Assembly (NCBI GenBank): GCA_937915485.1
Contig: CALGII010000318.1
Coordinates: 1 to 16,343 of the forward strand
Direction: 5' to 3'
Length of the DNA stretch: 16,343 nt
From: an uncultured Ignavibacteriota bacterium
GTDB lineage: Bacteria; Bacteroidota; Ignavibacteria; Tepidaquicellales; Tepidaquicellaceae
In this document: positions 1 through 7,488 of the stretch, in pieces
Layout of the letters: each line of letters starts with the position of its first letter
Position numbering within the stretch: the stretch's first letter is position 1
Translations under genes and position numbers: made by a program
The notes under the pieces: model-generated
Database searches by the model: none
The model's input: only the letters and a program-made list of their open reading frames with translations
What the model was told of the DNA's origin: nothing

Positions 1-60
1 ATCCGCGCAATCCGCTCTTCCCGCACAATCCCGCGGGAACTCTAAAAAATCTTTGATCTT

Positions 61-106
61 CTTCGTGCTCTTAGTGCCTTAGTGGTAAACGCTCTTTCTC
101 TAATAC
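61..106 (+). repeat. Dispersed repeat, copy 1
   Basis: The 29-bp core at 61-89 matches 207-235 at 25 of 29 positions by eye, including an exact 20-base stretch at 70-89 versus 216-235. Similarity continues, with one single-base gap, through a pyrimidine-rich tail ending in AATAC at 102-106. Confidence 0.8.
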
Positions 107-206
107 AATAATCGTTCTTTCTATTAATCCCGGAAATCTGTGTGAATCTGTGGCAGGAAAATACTATATAACATTCGCGGTAATTCGCGGCTGTATTTCT
201 CGCTCT

Positions 207-253
207 TCTCGTGTCCTTAGTGCCTTAGTGGTAAAATCTCTTGCTCTTAATAC
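207..253 (+). repeat. Dispersed repeat, copy 2
   Basis: This is the second copy of the element at 61-106, about 146 bp away in the same orientation. The core is 207-235 and the shared tail ends in AATAC at 249-253. It stops 13 bp before the stop codon of the last cytochrome gene (267-269, read on the minus strand), so it sits in the 3' untranslated region of the respiratory operon. Confidence 0.8.
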
Positions 254-266
254 CGTTGCCGTTAAT

Positions 267-1598
267 TTACTTCTTTCCCACTTTGTCCATAATATATTTC
301 GCGACGGCGTCCGCTTCCTTCTGCTTCAATCCCTGATTCGGCATAGCCGGATAATCGGGATTTATCTTCTGCGGATTGTATATGAATGCCGCGAGTTTCT
401 TCAGGTCTCCCGAATACTTCGGTACCGTTTCCTGATATGGCGGTCCGACAAGTTTCACGTCAAATTTATGGCAGGCTACGCATTTCTCGTTAAAGATTTT
501 TTCTCCGTCCGCGCCCGACACCTGAACTATCATTCCCTGTTTCTCCTTCGCCAACTCTTCCGCCTTCGAACTTAGCACAAGGTACTGCTCCTTCATCGCG
601 TTTTTAAATGTCAACTGGTCTTTTACAATCGTGAAAGTGAAAAGCATGAATATCAGAAAAAATACCGCTCCGCTCAGATTCGTTTCCGAACTCTTAAATA
701 TCTGATAAAGCATCGCGCCGATTAAAAGCAATGCGAGAAGCGAAAATCCCGCGAACGCGTAAACACCCGATGAAGCGTTGTACGGCTTCAGGAACAGTGT
801 GCCCGCGAATATGAAAATCGGCTGAATAAGCGTGCCGGCGAACGCCGTTATTACCGCGTATTTTTTTATCGCCGCCGCGTATTCAAGATTCCCCGGCCTC
901 ACGCCGCCCTGCCATACGAAGAAGAAATAAAGAATCGCACCGCCTGTAACCATTGCCGAAGACGAAAGAAAATATAAAAAATTCACCCAGATGGGCGCCG
1001 ATACCAGCAGTTTTAATATATTGTCAACCGAACTCCAGACTCCCGGCTTCGACGCTATCGTCATCCCGCTTATGAACAGAAACATCGCCGTAAGAAGAAT
1101 CGATATTCCCCAGTTGCCGTAACGCGAACCCATGTAAACAACCTTGTCCTCGTATTCCCTGACCTCGCCGGGAAGCGTTCCGCTCTTCAGAGCGCCGATT
1201 ACCGCCTCAAGTTGAAACGCGCTCTTGTAGTTGTAAATGAAAACGTAACTTACTATGTACAAAATCAATGCGAGAGTCAGCAGACTTACCGATATTACCT
1301 TCGCGCCGTAAAGCAATTGAGCGTATACAAGAACTATCGTAATCATCGGAAGCACGCCGAGCGCGAATCCCGCGGCTTTGCCCGCGGTCAGTTTGTCCAT
1401 GACGTCCTTCGCCATCATTATGTACAGAGGATTTTTCGTGCTCTTTCCTCTTTTTTTGAAGTAAACCGAAAATACCGATGCGCCGAGAGTGATTCCCGCG
1501 AAAGGCAGAAACGTGAGCAGCGATATTATCTGCATCACCGTCAGCAGCCCGATGTGTTCCGACGAAGGAGGAATAACTAACTGTTCAAAAATATTCAT
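267..1598 (-). CDS. Polytopic membrane protein with C-terminal monohaem cytochrome c domain
   Basis: This 443-residue protein has about eight hydrophobic segments (roughly 18-47, 76-97, 100-124, 164-183, 200-229, 246-270, 279-300 and 308-325). A charged linker follows, then a class I cytochrome c domain with haem site CVACH at 373-377 and a likely axial methionine at 419 in PAMPNQ. The c domain must face the periplasm. The membrane part has only one histidine that I can find (H15), so it is unlikely to carry bis-His haem b. The ATG overlaps the ctaB stop codon as ATGA (1595-1598), indicating translational coupling and membership of the oxidase operon, where it is the last gene. I do not recognise the membrane domain. 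By position it could pass electrons to or from the oxidase, or act in assembly. The cytochrome domain is certain; the overall function is not. Confidence 0.85.
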   Translation of the reverse strand: MNIFEQLVIPPSSEHIGLLTVMQIISLLTFLPFAGITLGASVFSVYFKKRGKSTKNPLYIMMAKDVMDKLTAGKAAGFALGVLPMITIVLVYAQLLYGAKVISVSLLTLALILYIVSYVFIYNYKSAFQLEAVIGALKSGTLPGEVREYEDKVVYMGSRYGNWGISILLTAMFLFISGMTIASKPGVWSSVDNILKLLVSAPIWVNFLYFLSSSAMVTGGAILYFFFVWQGGVRPGNLEYAAAIKKYAVITAFAGTLIQPIFIFAGTLFLKPYNASSGVYAFAGFSLLALLLIGAMLYQIFKSSETNLSGAVFFLIFMLFTFTIVKDQLTFKNAMKEQYLVLSSKAEELAKEKQGMIVQVSGADGEKIFNEKCVACHKFDVKLVGPPYQETVPKYSGDLKKLAAFIYNPQKINPDYPAMPNQGLKQKEADAVAKYIMDKVGKK

Positions 1599-2524
1599 AA
1601 CGTTGAAAATAATTTATCTGCCGAAAGTATTGTGATAATGAGTAATGTATATAAATTTATTGCCATGAAAGTCCCGACGATTTCTTTTCTTTTCAGTTCA
1701 ATGCTTGCCAGAAACCTGTACGAGCCATACAGCATTGCTGCCGAACACAACCAGAGAATAATTTTTGTTGCCGTGAAATGTCCGATTCCGGCGAATGGCA
1801 TCGCCGCGGCTATAAGCACTGTAGCAACGAGCAGCGCGAAAGTGACTACTTTTAAAAATTCCCGCGGGTATTTTTCCGTCAGAACAGGGAAACCGCCGTT
1901 TCTGTAATCCTCGCCGTAAAGCAGAAGCAAAAGCCAGAAGTGGGGTATCTGCCAGACGAAGAAATAAGCAGACACCATTAGTATTTTTACGTCAAGAGGA
2001 TTCCCCCCTGCCGCGAGCCATCCTGCCGCGGGAGGCAATGCGCCGACGAGCGAACCGGGTATTATTGCAAGCGCCGTTTTCTTCTTCAGAGGCGTGTAAA
2101 CCGCGTTGTACCAGATGAACGTTACAACCCCCGTAATGTACGCGGGCATGTTTGCCTTTAAAATCAGCACGGCGGTACCCGCACCGAACAGCAATCCCGT
2201 AATAATCAACGCCGACTGCTTCGATATTCTTCCAGAAGGTATCGGTCTTTTCGAAGTTCTTTTCATCAACACGTCCGTGCCGCTTTCCTGATACTGGTTC
2301 AGCGCCGCGGAACTGCACGCGAGGAGAAATATTCCGAGTGATGAGAAAATGAATTCGAATCCGGGCGTCCGCGACGCGAGAAAATATCCGAGCGCGGTCG
2401 TGAACGAAACGAGAACCGTTATCTTAATTTTCACAAGTTCCGAAACCGCGCTAATTCGCGAGGCTAATGTCCCCTGTTTAAGGGCATCCGTCGCTATAGC
2501 GTTATATTTCCCGGCGTCCTTCAA
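1595..2524 (-). CDS. ctaB: Protohaem IX farnesyltransferase (haem O synthase)
   Basis: This UbiA-family membrane prenyltransferase attaches a farnesyl group to haem b to make haem O, the precursor of haem A for the oxidase encoded alongside. Its 309 residues are normal for the family. Visible signatures are the prenyl-diphosphate site NQYQESGTDVLMKRTSKRP (76-94), YTPLKKKT (143-150) followed by GALPPAAGW, WQIPHFW (191-197), and YGEDYRNGGFPVL (203-215). The start appears to be TTG at 2524-2522: it lies directly after the coxB stop (TAA AAA TTG), in the same frame, and no ATG occurs before the first helix. The only other option is GTG at residue 31, which would remove the conserved lead-in to helix 1. 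No haem A synthase (ctaA) is seen in the window. The next gene overlaps its stop by 4 bp. Confidence 0.95.
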   Translation of the reverse strand: MKDAGKYNAIATDALKQGTLASRISAVSELVKIKITVLVSFTTALGYFLASRTPGFEFIFSSLGIFLLACSSAALNQYQESGTDVLMKRTSKRPIPSGRISKQSALIITGLLFGAGTAVLILKANMPAYITGVVTFIWYNAVYTPLKKKTALAIIPGSLVGALPPAAGWLAAGGNPLDVKILMVSAYFFVWQIPHFWLLLLLYGEDYRNGGFPVLTEKYPREFLKVVTFALLVATVLIAAAMPFAGIGHFTATKIILWLCSAAMLYGSYRFLASIELKRKEIVGTFMAINLYTLLIITILSADKLFSTL

Positions 2525-2527
2525 TTT

Positions 2528-3196
2528 TTATTTCGTTTTTATTGAATCCTGTTTAATGTTTAATGTGTCTTTCGTTTTTGTCGTGTCCGTCGTCTGCAGC
2601 GTCTTCGCGTTTAACAGCCACGAATCGAATTTTTCCTGAGGCAGCGCCACCACGAGCGAAAGCATATAAGCGTGGCTTAATCCGCAGTACTCCGCGCACT
2701 CCACGTTGTATTTCCCTTCCTCTTTCGGCTCGAACCACATGTAATTTTTTCTTCCCGGTATTACGTCCTCCTTAACTCTGAATGCGGGCACGTAAAAACT
2801 GTGCGCGACGTCCGCAGAATTCAGTTCGAGTTTGACGGATTTCCCGACAGGCACAAATAATGTGTCCGCCTTTACGCCGTTTTCATATTCATAACTCCAC
2901 GCCCACATCCTTCCCGTTACCTTTACGTTCATCGCGTCCGTCGGAGCGTTTCTCATCATCTTGAATCCCGAATATCCGAAATAAAACATCACAAGAACGA
3001 GTAGAACGGGTATCGCCGTCCATAATATCTCAAGCGTCGTGTTGCCGGTAATATCCGTCGCGACAGGATTCCGCTTTCTGCTGAATTTATACATAAAATA
3101 AAACATCGCCGCTGATATCAGAGCGAGAAGCAGGAACGATATCCCGACAATAATTATGAACGTCAAATCCGTTTGTCTGACAATGTCTAATTTCAT
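2528..3196 (-). CDS. coxB: Cytochrome c oxidase subunit II (CuA subunit)
   Basis: This subunit accepts electrons from cytochrome c at the binuclear CuA centre and passes them to haem a. The 222 residues comprise two N-terminal helices (about 12-36 and 55-77) and a periplasmic cupredoxin domain. All CuA ligands are present: H132 in SADVAHSF, C167, E169, C171, H175 and M178 in CAEYCGLSHAYM. The aromatic electron-entry patch WAWSYEY is at 98-104. The protein ends in a Thr/Lys/Asp-rich tail (about 198-222) and has no fused cytochrome c domain, so the enzyme is aa3 rather than caa3 and needs a separate cytochrome donor. There is no cleavable signal or lipobox. Its ATG overlaps the subunit IV stop as ATGA (3193-3196). 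Confidence 0.97.
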   Translation of the reverse strand: MKLDIVRQTDLTFIIIVGISFLLLALISAAMFYFMYKFSRKRNPVATDITGNTTLEILWTAIPVLLVLVMFYFGYSGFKMMRNAPTDAMNVKVTGRMWAWSYEYENGVKADTLFVPVGKSVKLELNSADVAHSFYVPAFRVKEDVIPGRKNYMWFEPKEEGKYNVECAEYCGLSHAYMLSLVVALPQEKFDSWLLNAKTLQTTDTTKTKDTLNIKQDSIKTK

Positions 3197-3495
3197 TTTA
3201 ATGGAAATCTATAAGTTAAATCAAAAAATGTTAGCACTATAACTACTATGAAAATCGCTATGCACACGAAAATAAAAACCCTGAATACGGGCGAATCCGT
3301 TTTTACGTGCATGAAGTAATTCGTCACGAGCAGCGATTTTACTATGGCAATCGCTAGCGCGGTTACCACGGTCAGCCCCGCGAGATTGAATCCCGCAAGC
3401 GCTACCGTTATTGTCGTTAGTCCTACAAGCCCCGCCCAGACGAGTATGTACAATCCGTATCCCGGATGCTGCTGTGTGTGTGTGTTTTCGCTCAT
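3193..3495 (-). CDS. Cytochrome c oxidase subunit IV, prokaryotic type
   Basis: This 100-residue protein has three hydrophobic helices (about 13-34, 38-60 and 69-91) and the family signature IVKSLLVTNYFMHVK (51-65), close to the usual K..LV..FFMH pattern of bacterial COX4/CyoD-like subunits. The subunit has no redox centre and stabilises the oxidase core. It sits between subunits III and II: its start is 10 bp after the coxC stop and its stop overlaps the coxB start. Family assignment rests on helix pattern, signature and position. Confidence 0.9.
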   Translation of the reverse strand: MSENTHTQQHPGYGLYILVWAGLVGLTTITVALAGFNLAGLTVVTALAIAIVKSLLVTNYFMHVKTDSPVFRVFIFVCIAIFIVVIVLTFFDLTYRFPLK

Positions 3496-3505
3496 TGTAT
3501 TTTCA

Positions 3506-4129
3506 TTAATGAATTAAGTAGAACAGCGGAAATAAGAATATCCAGATTATATCCACGAGGTGCCAGTATAATCCCGCGTTTTCAAGCCTCTGAAAATTGT
3601 CAAACGTCTGCTTGCCTTTCAGTATGAAGACAACCATGAACCCTATGAACACAAGCCCGACAATTACGTGAAGAGCGTGAAGCCCCGTCATTACGTAATA
3701 CAACCCGTAAAAAATAACCTCGCCGTCCGATAGGTTCGCCATCTCGGGTCCCTTCGGATAAATACCGTGTCCGATTTTCGCGCTCCATTCAAAATACTTG
3801 TTTACAAGGAACGCGCCGCCCGCCACAATCGTAAATAAAAGCAAATAAACGCTGAAACGCGTCTGTTTCCTCTGCAGTGCCGCTATCGACAACGCTACGG
3901 TCAGACTGCTCGTTAGAAGCAGTATCGTGTTCACGGAGCCGATGAGTGTGTCAAGATGCATTGCCGCCACCTTGAAGTTATCAGCGTACATGTACCTGTA
4001 TGACGCGTATAGTATGAACATTCCGCCGAACAGAAGCAGTTCGGTAAGAAGAAAGAGCCACATCCCCATCTTGGAACCGAGGTCGTCCCTATGGGAGTGT
4101 CCGTGATTTAAAGTTGCTTCGTTATTCAT
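3506..4129 (-). CDS. coxC: Cytochrome c oxidase subunit III (five-helix form)
   Basis: This 207-residue subunit lacks the first two helices of the long form, as is common in bacteria. Recognisable segments are GMWLFLLTE (22-30), SVNTILLLTSS (65-75), the conserved glutamate in YFEW (112-115), MTGLHALHVIVG (147-158), and the C-terminal YWHLVDIIWIFLFPLFY (188-204). It has no cofactor and supports proton uptake and stability of subunit I. A His-rich N-terminus (HGHSHRDD, 9-16) precedes the first helix. The ATG is one base past the coxA stop, implying coupled translation. Confidence 0.96.
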   Translation of the reverse strand: MNNEATLNHGHSHRDDLGSKMGMWLFLLTELLLFGGMFILYASYRYMYADNFKVAAMHLDTLIGSVNTILLLTSSLTVALSIAALQRKQTRFSVYLLLFTIVAGGAFLVNKYFEWSAKIGHGIYPKGPEMANLSDGEVIFYGLYYVMTGLHALHVIVGLVFIGFMVVFILKGKQTFDNFQRLENAGLYWHLVDIIWIFLFPLFYLIH

Positions 4130-4130
4130 G

Positions 4131-5750
4131 TCAATGACTTTTCCCGGGTTTAATTAAATTGTCTCTGTAATATGGTCCGTGCTCGACCACGGGTATTTCT
4201 TCGAAATTCTCCAGTGTCGGTGGCGTGTCAACCTGCCATTCGAGAGTAGTACCGCCCCACGGATTCTTTTCCGTAAGCCTCTCCTTCTTAAGAAGAGCGC
4301 GAACGAGATTTATTATCAGTATTAAGATTCCAGCGATTAGTATCCAGGAACCGACTGTCGAAATTATGTGGTATATTTTATATTCGGGCAGATAATCGTA
4401 ATACCGTCTCGGCATCCCGAGATATCCCATTATGAACATCGGGAAATACAGCGTGTTGAAACCGACAACGAATAGAAGCAGTCCGAGTTTTGCCGCTCCC
4501 TCGTTGTACATCTTTCCGAACATCTTCGGAAACCAGTAATGAAGACCGCCGAAAAATAGTAGTCCCATTCCGCCGAACATCACGTAATGAAAGTGTGCTA
4601 CGACGAAGTATGTGTCCGTCAGGTGAATGTCCGTGTTCAATGAACCGAGAACGAGCCCCGTAAGACCGCCGATTGAAAATATTATTATGAACGCGACAAC
4701 GAACAGAAACGGCGCGCGCGTTTCTATCGAGCCCTTGTACATCGTTGCGACCCAGTTGAAAATTTTAACGCCGCTCGGTATCGCGACTATAAAAGTAAGA
4801 AACGAGAATATCGCACGCGATGTGTCGCTGATTCCCGTCGAGAACATGTGATGGCCCCATACAAGATAACCGATGAACGCGATAGCCAGCGATGACATCG
4901 CTATCGGCCCGTAACCGAATATGTCCTTCTTTGAAAACGTCGGAATGATTTCCGATACAAGTCCCATCGCGGGAAGTACCATTATGTAAACCGCGGGATG
5001 AGAATAAATCCAGAACAGATGCTGGTAAAGCAAAGGATCGCCTCCGAGCGCGGGATCGAATATCCCGATTCCGAAAAGCCTCTCAGCCATTATAAGCACG
5101 AGAGTTATTCCAAGTATCGGCGTCGCCAGCAATTGTATCCACGAAGTCGAATAAAGCCCCCATACGAAAAGCGGCATCTTGAACCACGACATACCGGGAC
5201 ACCGCATCCTGTGTATCGTAACGATGAAATTCAGTCCTGTCAGGATTGAAGAAAATCCGATTACAAATGCCGCGAAAACCGCAAGCGTAACGTTCGACTG
5301 CGTCCTTAAACTGTAAGGCACGTAAAACGTCCAGCCCGTATCGATTGGACCGCCGCCCACGAACAATGACAAAATAACCAGTAACGCTCCGAATATGTAA
5401 AAATACCAGGAGAGAAGATTCAGGCGCGGAAACGCGACGTCCTTCGCCCCGAGCATTATCGGAAGAAAAAAGTTTCCGAATACTACGGGTATTCCGGGTA
5501 TTATAAATAAGAATATCATTATCACCCCGTGAAGCGTGAAGAGCGCGTTGTATGTCTGCGGATTTACAATCGTCTTGCCCGTCGAGAGCATCTCAAGCCT
5601 CATTAGAAATCCGATTGTCATCGCGACGAGAAAGAACACTATCAGCGATACAAGATATAGTATCGCAATTCTTTTGTGGTCCGTCGACAACAGCCAGCCG
5701 AGCAGCCCTTTGTGCTTTCCCTTGTATTCAAGGTATGAAACGTGATCCAT
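4131..5750 (-). CDS. coxA: Cytochrome c oxidase subunit I, A2-type haem-copper oxidase
   Basis: This is the catalytic subunit, which reduces O2 to water at the haem a3-CuB site while pumping protons. Its 539 residues carry all metal ligands: H74 and H388 for haem a, H386 for haem a3, and H251, H300 and H301 for CuB, with Y255 as the expected His-Tyr cross-link. The sequence YSHPAVY (249-255) replaces the usual GHPEVY. The glutamate that ends the D-channel in A1 oxidases is absent and the Tyr-Ser pair that defines A2 oxidases is present. K329 in PSGVKIFNW marks the K-channel. D104, N93 and N111 match the D-channel entrance region. Twelve or so helices are present. It starts 8 bp after the SCO stop and ends one base before coxC. 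Confidence 0.98.
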   Translation of the reverse strand: MDHVSYLEYKGKHKGLLGWLLSTDHKRIAILYLVSLIVFFLVAMTIGFLMRLEMLSTGKTIVNPQTYNALFTLHGVIMIFLFIIPGIPVVFGNFFLPIMLGAKDVAFPRLNLLSWYFYIFGALLVILSLFVGGGPIDTGWTFYVPYSLRTQSNVTLAVFAAFVIGFSSILTGLNFIVTIHRMRCPGMSWFKMPLFVWGLYSTSWIQLLATPILGITLVLIMAERLFGIGIFDPALGGDPLLYQHLFWIYSHPAVYIMVLPAMGLVSEIIPTFSKKDIFGYGPIAMSSLAIAFIGYLVWGHHMFSTGISDTSRAIFSFLTFIVAIPSGVKIFNWVATMYKGSIETRAPFLFVVAFIIIFSIGGLTGLVLGSLNTDIHLTDTYFVVAHFHYVMFGGMGLLFFGGLHYWFPKMFGKMYNEGAAKLGLLLFVVGFNTLYFPMFIMGYLGMPRRYYDYLPEYKIYHIISTVGSWILIAGILILIINLVRALLKKERLTEKNPWGGTTLEWQVDTPPTLENFEEIPVVEHGPYYRDNLIKPGKSH

Positions 5751-5758
5751 TTAATATA

Positions 5759-6574
5759 TTAATTTTTCTTTTTTCTGATTATGAGCACGGTTACGAATAC
5801 TCCCAATAATATCAGTATCCCGCCGCCTGCCACGCGCGTGACGTCAAGCACGTACTTTTTTCCCTCGGGGTCATAACTGTAGCAAAGACTCACTACTTTT
5901 GATATCGTCGTCCCGACCTTTCCTTCCGACGCTTCCATTATCCCGAGTTTTAAATCAAGCGGGAGGAAACTCGTTCCGTAAAGATATCTCGTTATTTTTC
6001 CTTCGGGCGAGAGCAGCGTCAGAACTCCGGAATGAACGTAGTCGTTGTCCTTCTTGAAATACCTGAAACCGACCGCGTCCGTTAGTTTCGCTATAGTCGC
6101 GCTGTCGGCAGTCAGAAACCGCCAATCCCCGTCCTGCAGTTTCCTGCGCTTCAGCAGTTCGAAGTAATTCTTTTTCTTCTCCACCGCAGTGGTGTATGTC
6201 TCTGTCGGGTCGAAACTAACCGTTATTAATTCGTAATCCTTTCCGGGAATAAGGTCCGTCAGGTCAACGGTCTTTGCAAGACCCGTTAACAAAGGACTGC
6301 ATATCCCGGGACACCTGTAATAAACAAGCGACAGCACGATGGGCTTGCCCGCCGTTAATTCGCTGAGAGTTACGGACTTGCCTGTCTCGTCAGTTAGAGT
6401 TATGTTTAGCGGAACTGTCTGCCCGTATTTCTCGTCCACGCCTACGGGCGATATCTTGTCTTCTGACCTTGCATTGCCTGCAAGGGCTAAAGCGGCTAAC
6501 AATATTAAAAATAATCTTTTCAATTTAGTTAATGTTAAAACATTCCTTTTAAGTACTGGAATAAAATGCTCCAT
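5759..6574 (-). CDS. SCO1/SenC/PrrC-family copper chaperone
   Basis: This is a thioredoxin-fold protein for CuA assembly in subunit II. The copper/thiol motif is RCPGIC with C88 and C92, and the third ligand is H181 in DYVHSG; all three copper ligands are present. A hydrophobic N-terminal segment (about 21-33) is followed by the periplasmic domain, and a second helix (about 248-267) ends in RKKKN, so the protein is probably held by its C-terminus. Many SCO proteins have only the N-terminal anchor. The start is uncertain. The ATG at 6574 overlaps the upstream cytochrome gene by 40 bp and has no spaced ribosome site. TTG at 6523-6521 would give a classic short signal peptide (MKRLFLILLAALALAG) with no overlap. 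It lies 8 bp upstream of coxA. Confidence 0.93.
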   Translation of the reverse strand: MEHFIPVLKRNVLTLTKLKRLFLILLAALALAGNARSEDKISPVGVDEKYGQTVPLNITLTDETGKSVTLSELTAGKPIVLSLVYYRCPGICSPLLTGLAKTVDLTDLIPGKDYELITVSFDPTETYTTAVEKKKNYFELLKRRKLQDGDWRFLTADSATIAKLTDAVGFRYFKKDNDYVHSGVLTLLSPEGKITRYLYGTSFLPLDLKLGIMEASEGKVGTTISKVVSLCYSYDPEGKKYVLDVTRVAGGGILILLGVFVTVLIIRKKKN

Positions 6575-7470
6575 TCTTCGGTTGTGACGGATGATAACTG
6601 ACTCCCGAATCCTTTTGACAATGGATTCAAAGACACAAATTTAACAAAGGCGGATTCATTTTCATTCCACTTCGTGTAAGATGCCAGCGCGTTGACCGAC
6701 CTCCCGATGTCAAGGCTTATTCTTTTGAAAATTCCCGCGCCTTTTGAATTCCTGTCGTTCTTTATGGAATTTATTATGCCCTCCGTTTTCGCGTCCTGCT
6801 GTTTTTTCTCATCAAGCATAAGTTCTGTTGCAGTCTTCACGGGTATCTGCGATGGGAGTTTCATTCCTTTCGAAAGGCTGTAAGCGTTATCCACATCGGA
6901 AATTTCTTTCTTATCTATTGCGGGAAAATCATTCCTGAAAGTTCTTATGTATAGAATTAGATTGATTCTTTCTTCGGGAAGCAGGTTGCTGTATGACGCC
7001 ATTCCCCTGCTCGTGATTCCTTCCTGCAAAGTCTTGTACATTTTCGAGAACTCCTGTCCGTTCGTCCATCCCTTCGCGTCGTGGAAATTCCTCGGCGGAG
7101 GATTCATGGTCTTGCCCGCCGGTCCGTCGCCCTTGCCGTCGCTTCCGTGGCAGCTCGAGCAGTTTGTTTCGTAAAGTTTCTTACCCGCTTCTGTTTTCTC
7201 TGCGGAAACAACTACCGCGGAGACAAGGTCGATAGGAGGAGTGACGCTCCCCTTAATTACAGGCAAATCGGCAACAGGCTTGCTCGTATCGCCCGTCAAT
7301 GATGGCGGTATGAGACTGTTCTTTGAAAACGTCTCAAGATTTCCCAGATACAGGTAGCCCGCAATCACTATTGTTATTAATATTCCAACATAAAACAAAC
7401 CGAAAAATCCGAGAGCGATTTTTTTCTTATCGATTACTTCAAGATTTATGTTGTCGTTTTGACCTATCAT
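6535..7470 (-). CDS. Membrane-anchored monohaem cytochrome c with extra C-terminal region
   Basis: The protein has 311 residues. An uncleaved N-terminal helix (about 17-42) is followed by a proline-rich linker, then a class I cytochrome c domain with CSSCH at 104-108 and a likely axial Met157 in RGMASY. From about 190 to the end is a charged, helix-favouring region of about 120 residues that I cannot assign. The gene lies between actF and the SCO/oxidase genes, 18 bp after actF, so it is a good candidate for carrying electrons from ACIII to CuA, as subunit II has no cytochrome domain of its own. It is not ActE: the ActE signature with GTVARG is found in the fused actDE gene. No Shine-Dalgarno sequence precedes the ATG. 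Confidence 0.9.
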   Translation of the reverse strand: MIGQNDNINLEVIDKKKIALGFFGLFYVGILITIVIAGYLYLGNLETFSKNSLIPPSLTGDTSKPVADLPVIKGSVTPPIDLVSAVVVSAEKTEAGKKLYETNCSSCHGSDGKGDGPAGKTMNPPPRNFHDAKGWTNGQEFSKMYKTLQEGITSRGMASYSNLLPEERINLILYIRTFRNDFPAIDKKEISDVDNAYSLSKGMKLPSQIPVKTATELMLDEKKQQDAKTEGIINSIKNDRNSKGAGIFKRISLDIGRSVNALASYTKWNENESAFVKFVSLNPLSKGFGSQLSSVTTEEWSILFQYLKGMF

Positions 7471-7488
7471 ATAAAAAATGATTTAAAA

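Larger units (their letters stand above)
1..253. repeat. Intergenic mosaic of short internally duplicated repeat units
   Basis: This non-coding stretch lies just beyond the stop codon of the last respiratory gene (267). Four unit types are each built as a 6-8 base word written twice: ATCCGC at 1-6 and 10-15 (period 9), CTTAGTG at 70-76 and 78-84 (period 8), ATCTGTG at 136-142 and 146-152 (period 10), and ATTCGCGG at 173-180 and 183-190 (period 10). The CTTAGTG unit recurs at 216-222 and 224-230. A CCCGCGGG palindrome lies at 30-37. Units of this style (on the other strand, ACCACTAAGGCACTAAG and GCCACAGATT-like words) are, to my knowledge, scattered in intergenic DNA of several environmental bacterial phyla. 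I see no gene, terminator hairpin or RNA fold here. The array probably continues left of the window. Confidence 0.75.

Noticed and set aside
1..253. CRISPR array
   Set aside because: Repeats are few, of different words, with unequal spacing, and internally duplicated; there are no cas genes nearby.
240..266. Intrinsic terminator after the last operon gene
   Set aside because: Reading the minus strand beyond the stop at 267 shows no GC-rich hairpin followed by a T run; the repeats there are direct, not inverted.
150..575. Plus-strand open frame of 141 codons
   Set aside because: It begins inside the repeat mosaic and continues antisense to the cytochrome c domain of the last operon gene; composition is unlike a real protein and the antisense gene is certain.
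2528..3196. caa3-type subunit II
   Set aside because: The protein ends about 25 residues after the cupredoxin domain in a polar tail without a CXXCH motif, so it is an ordinary CuA subunit.
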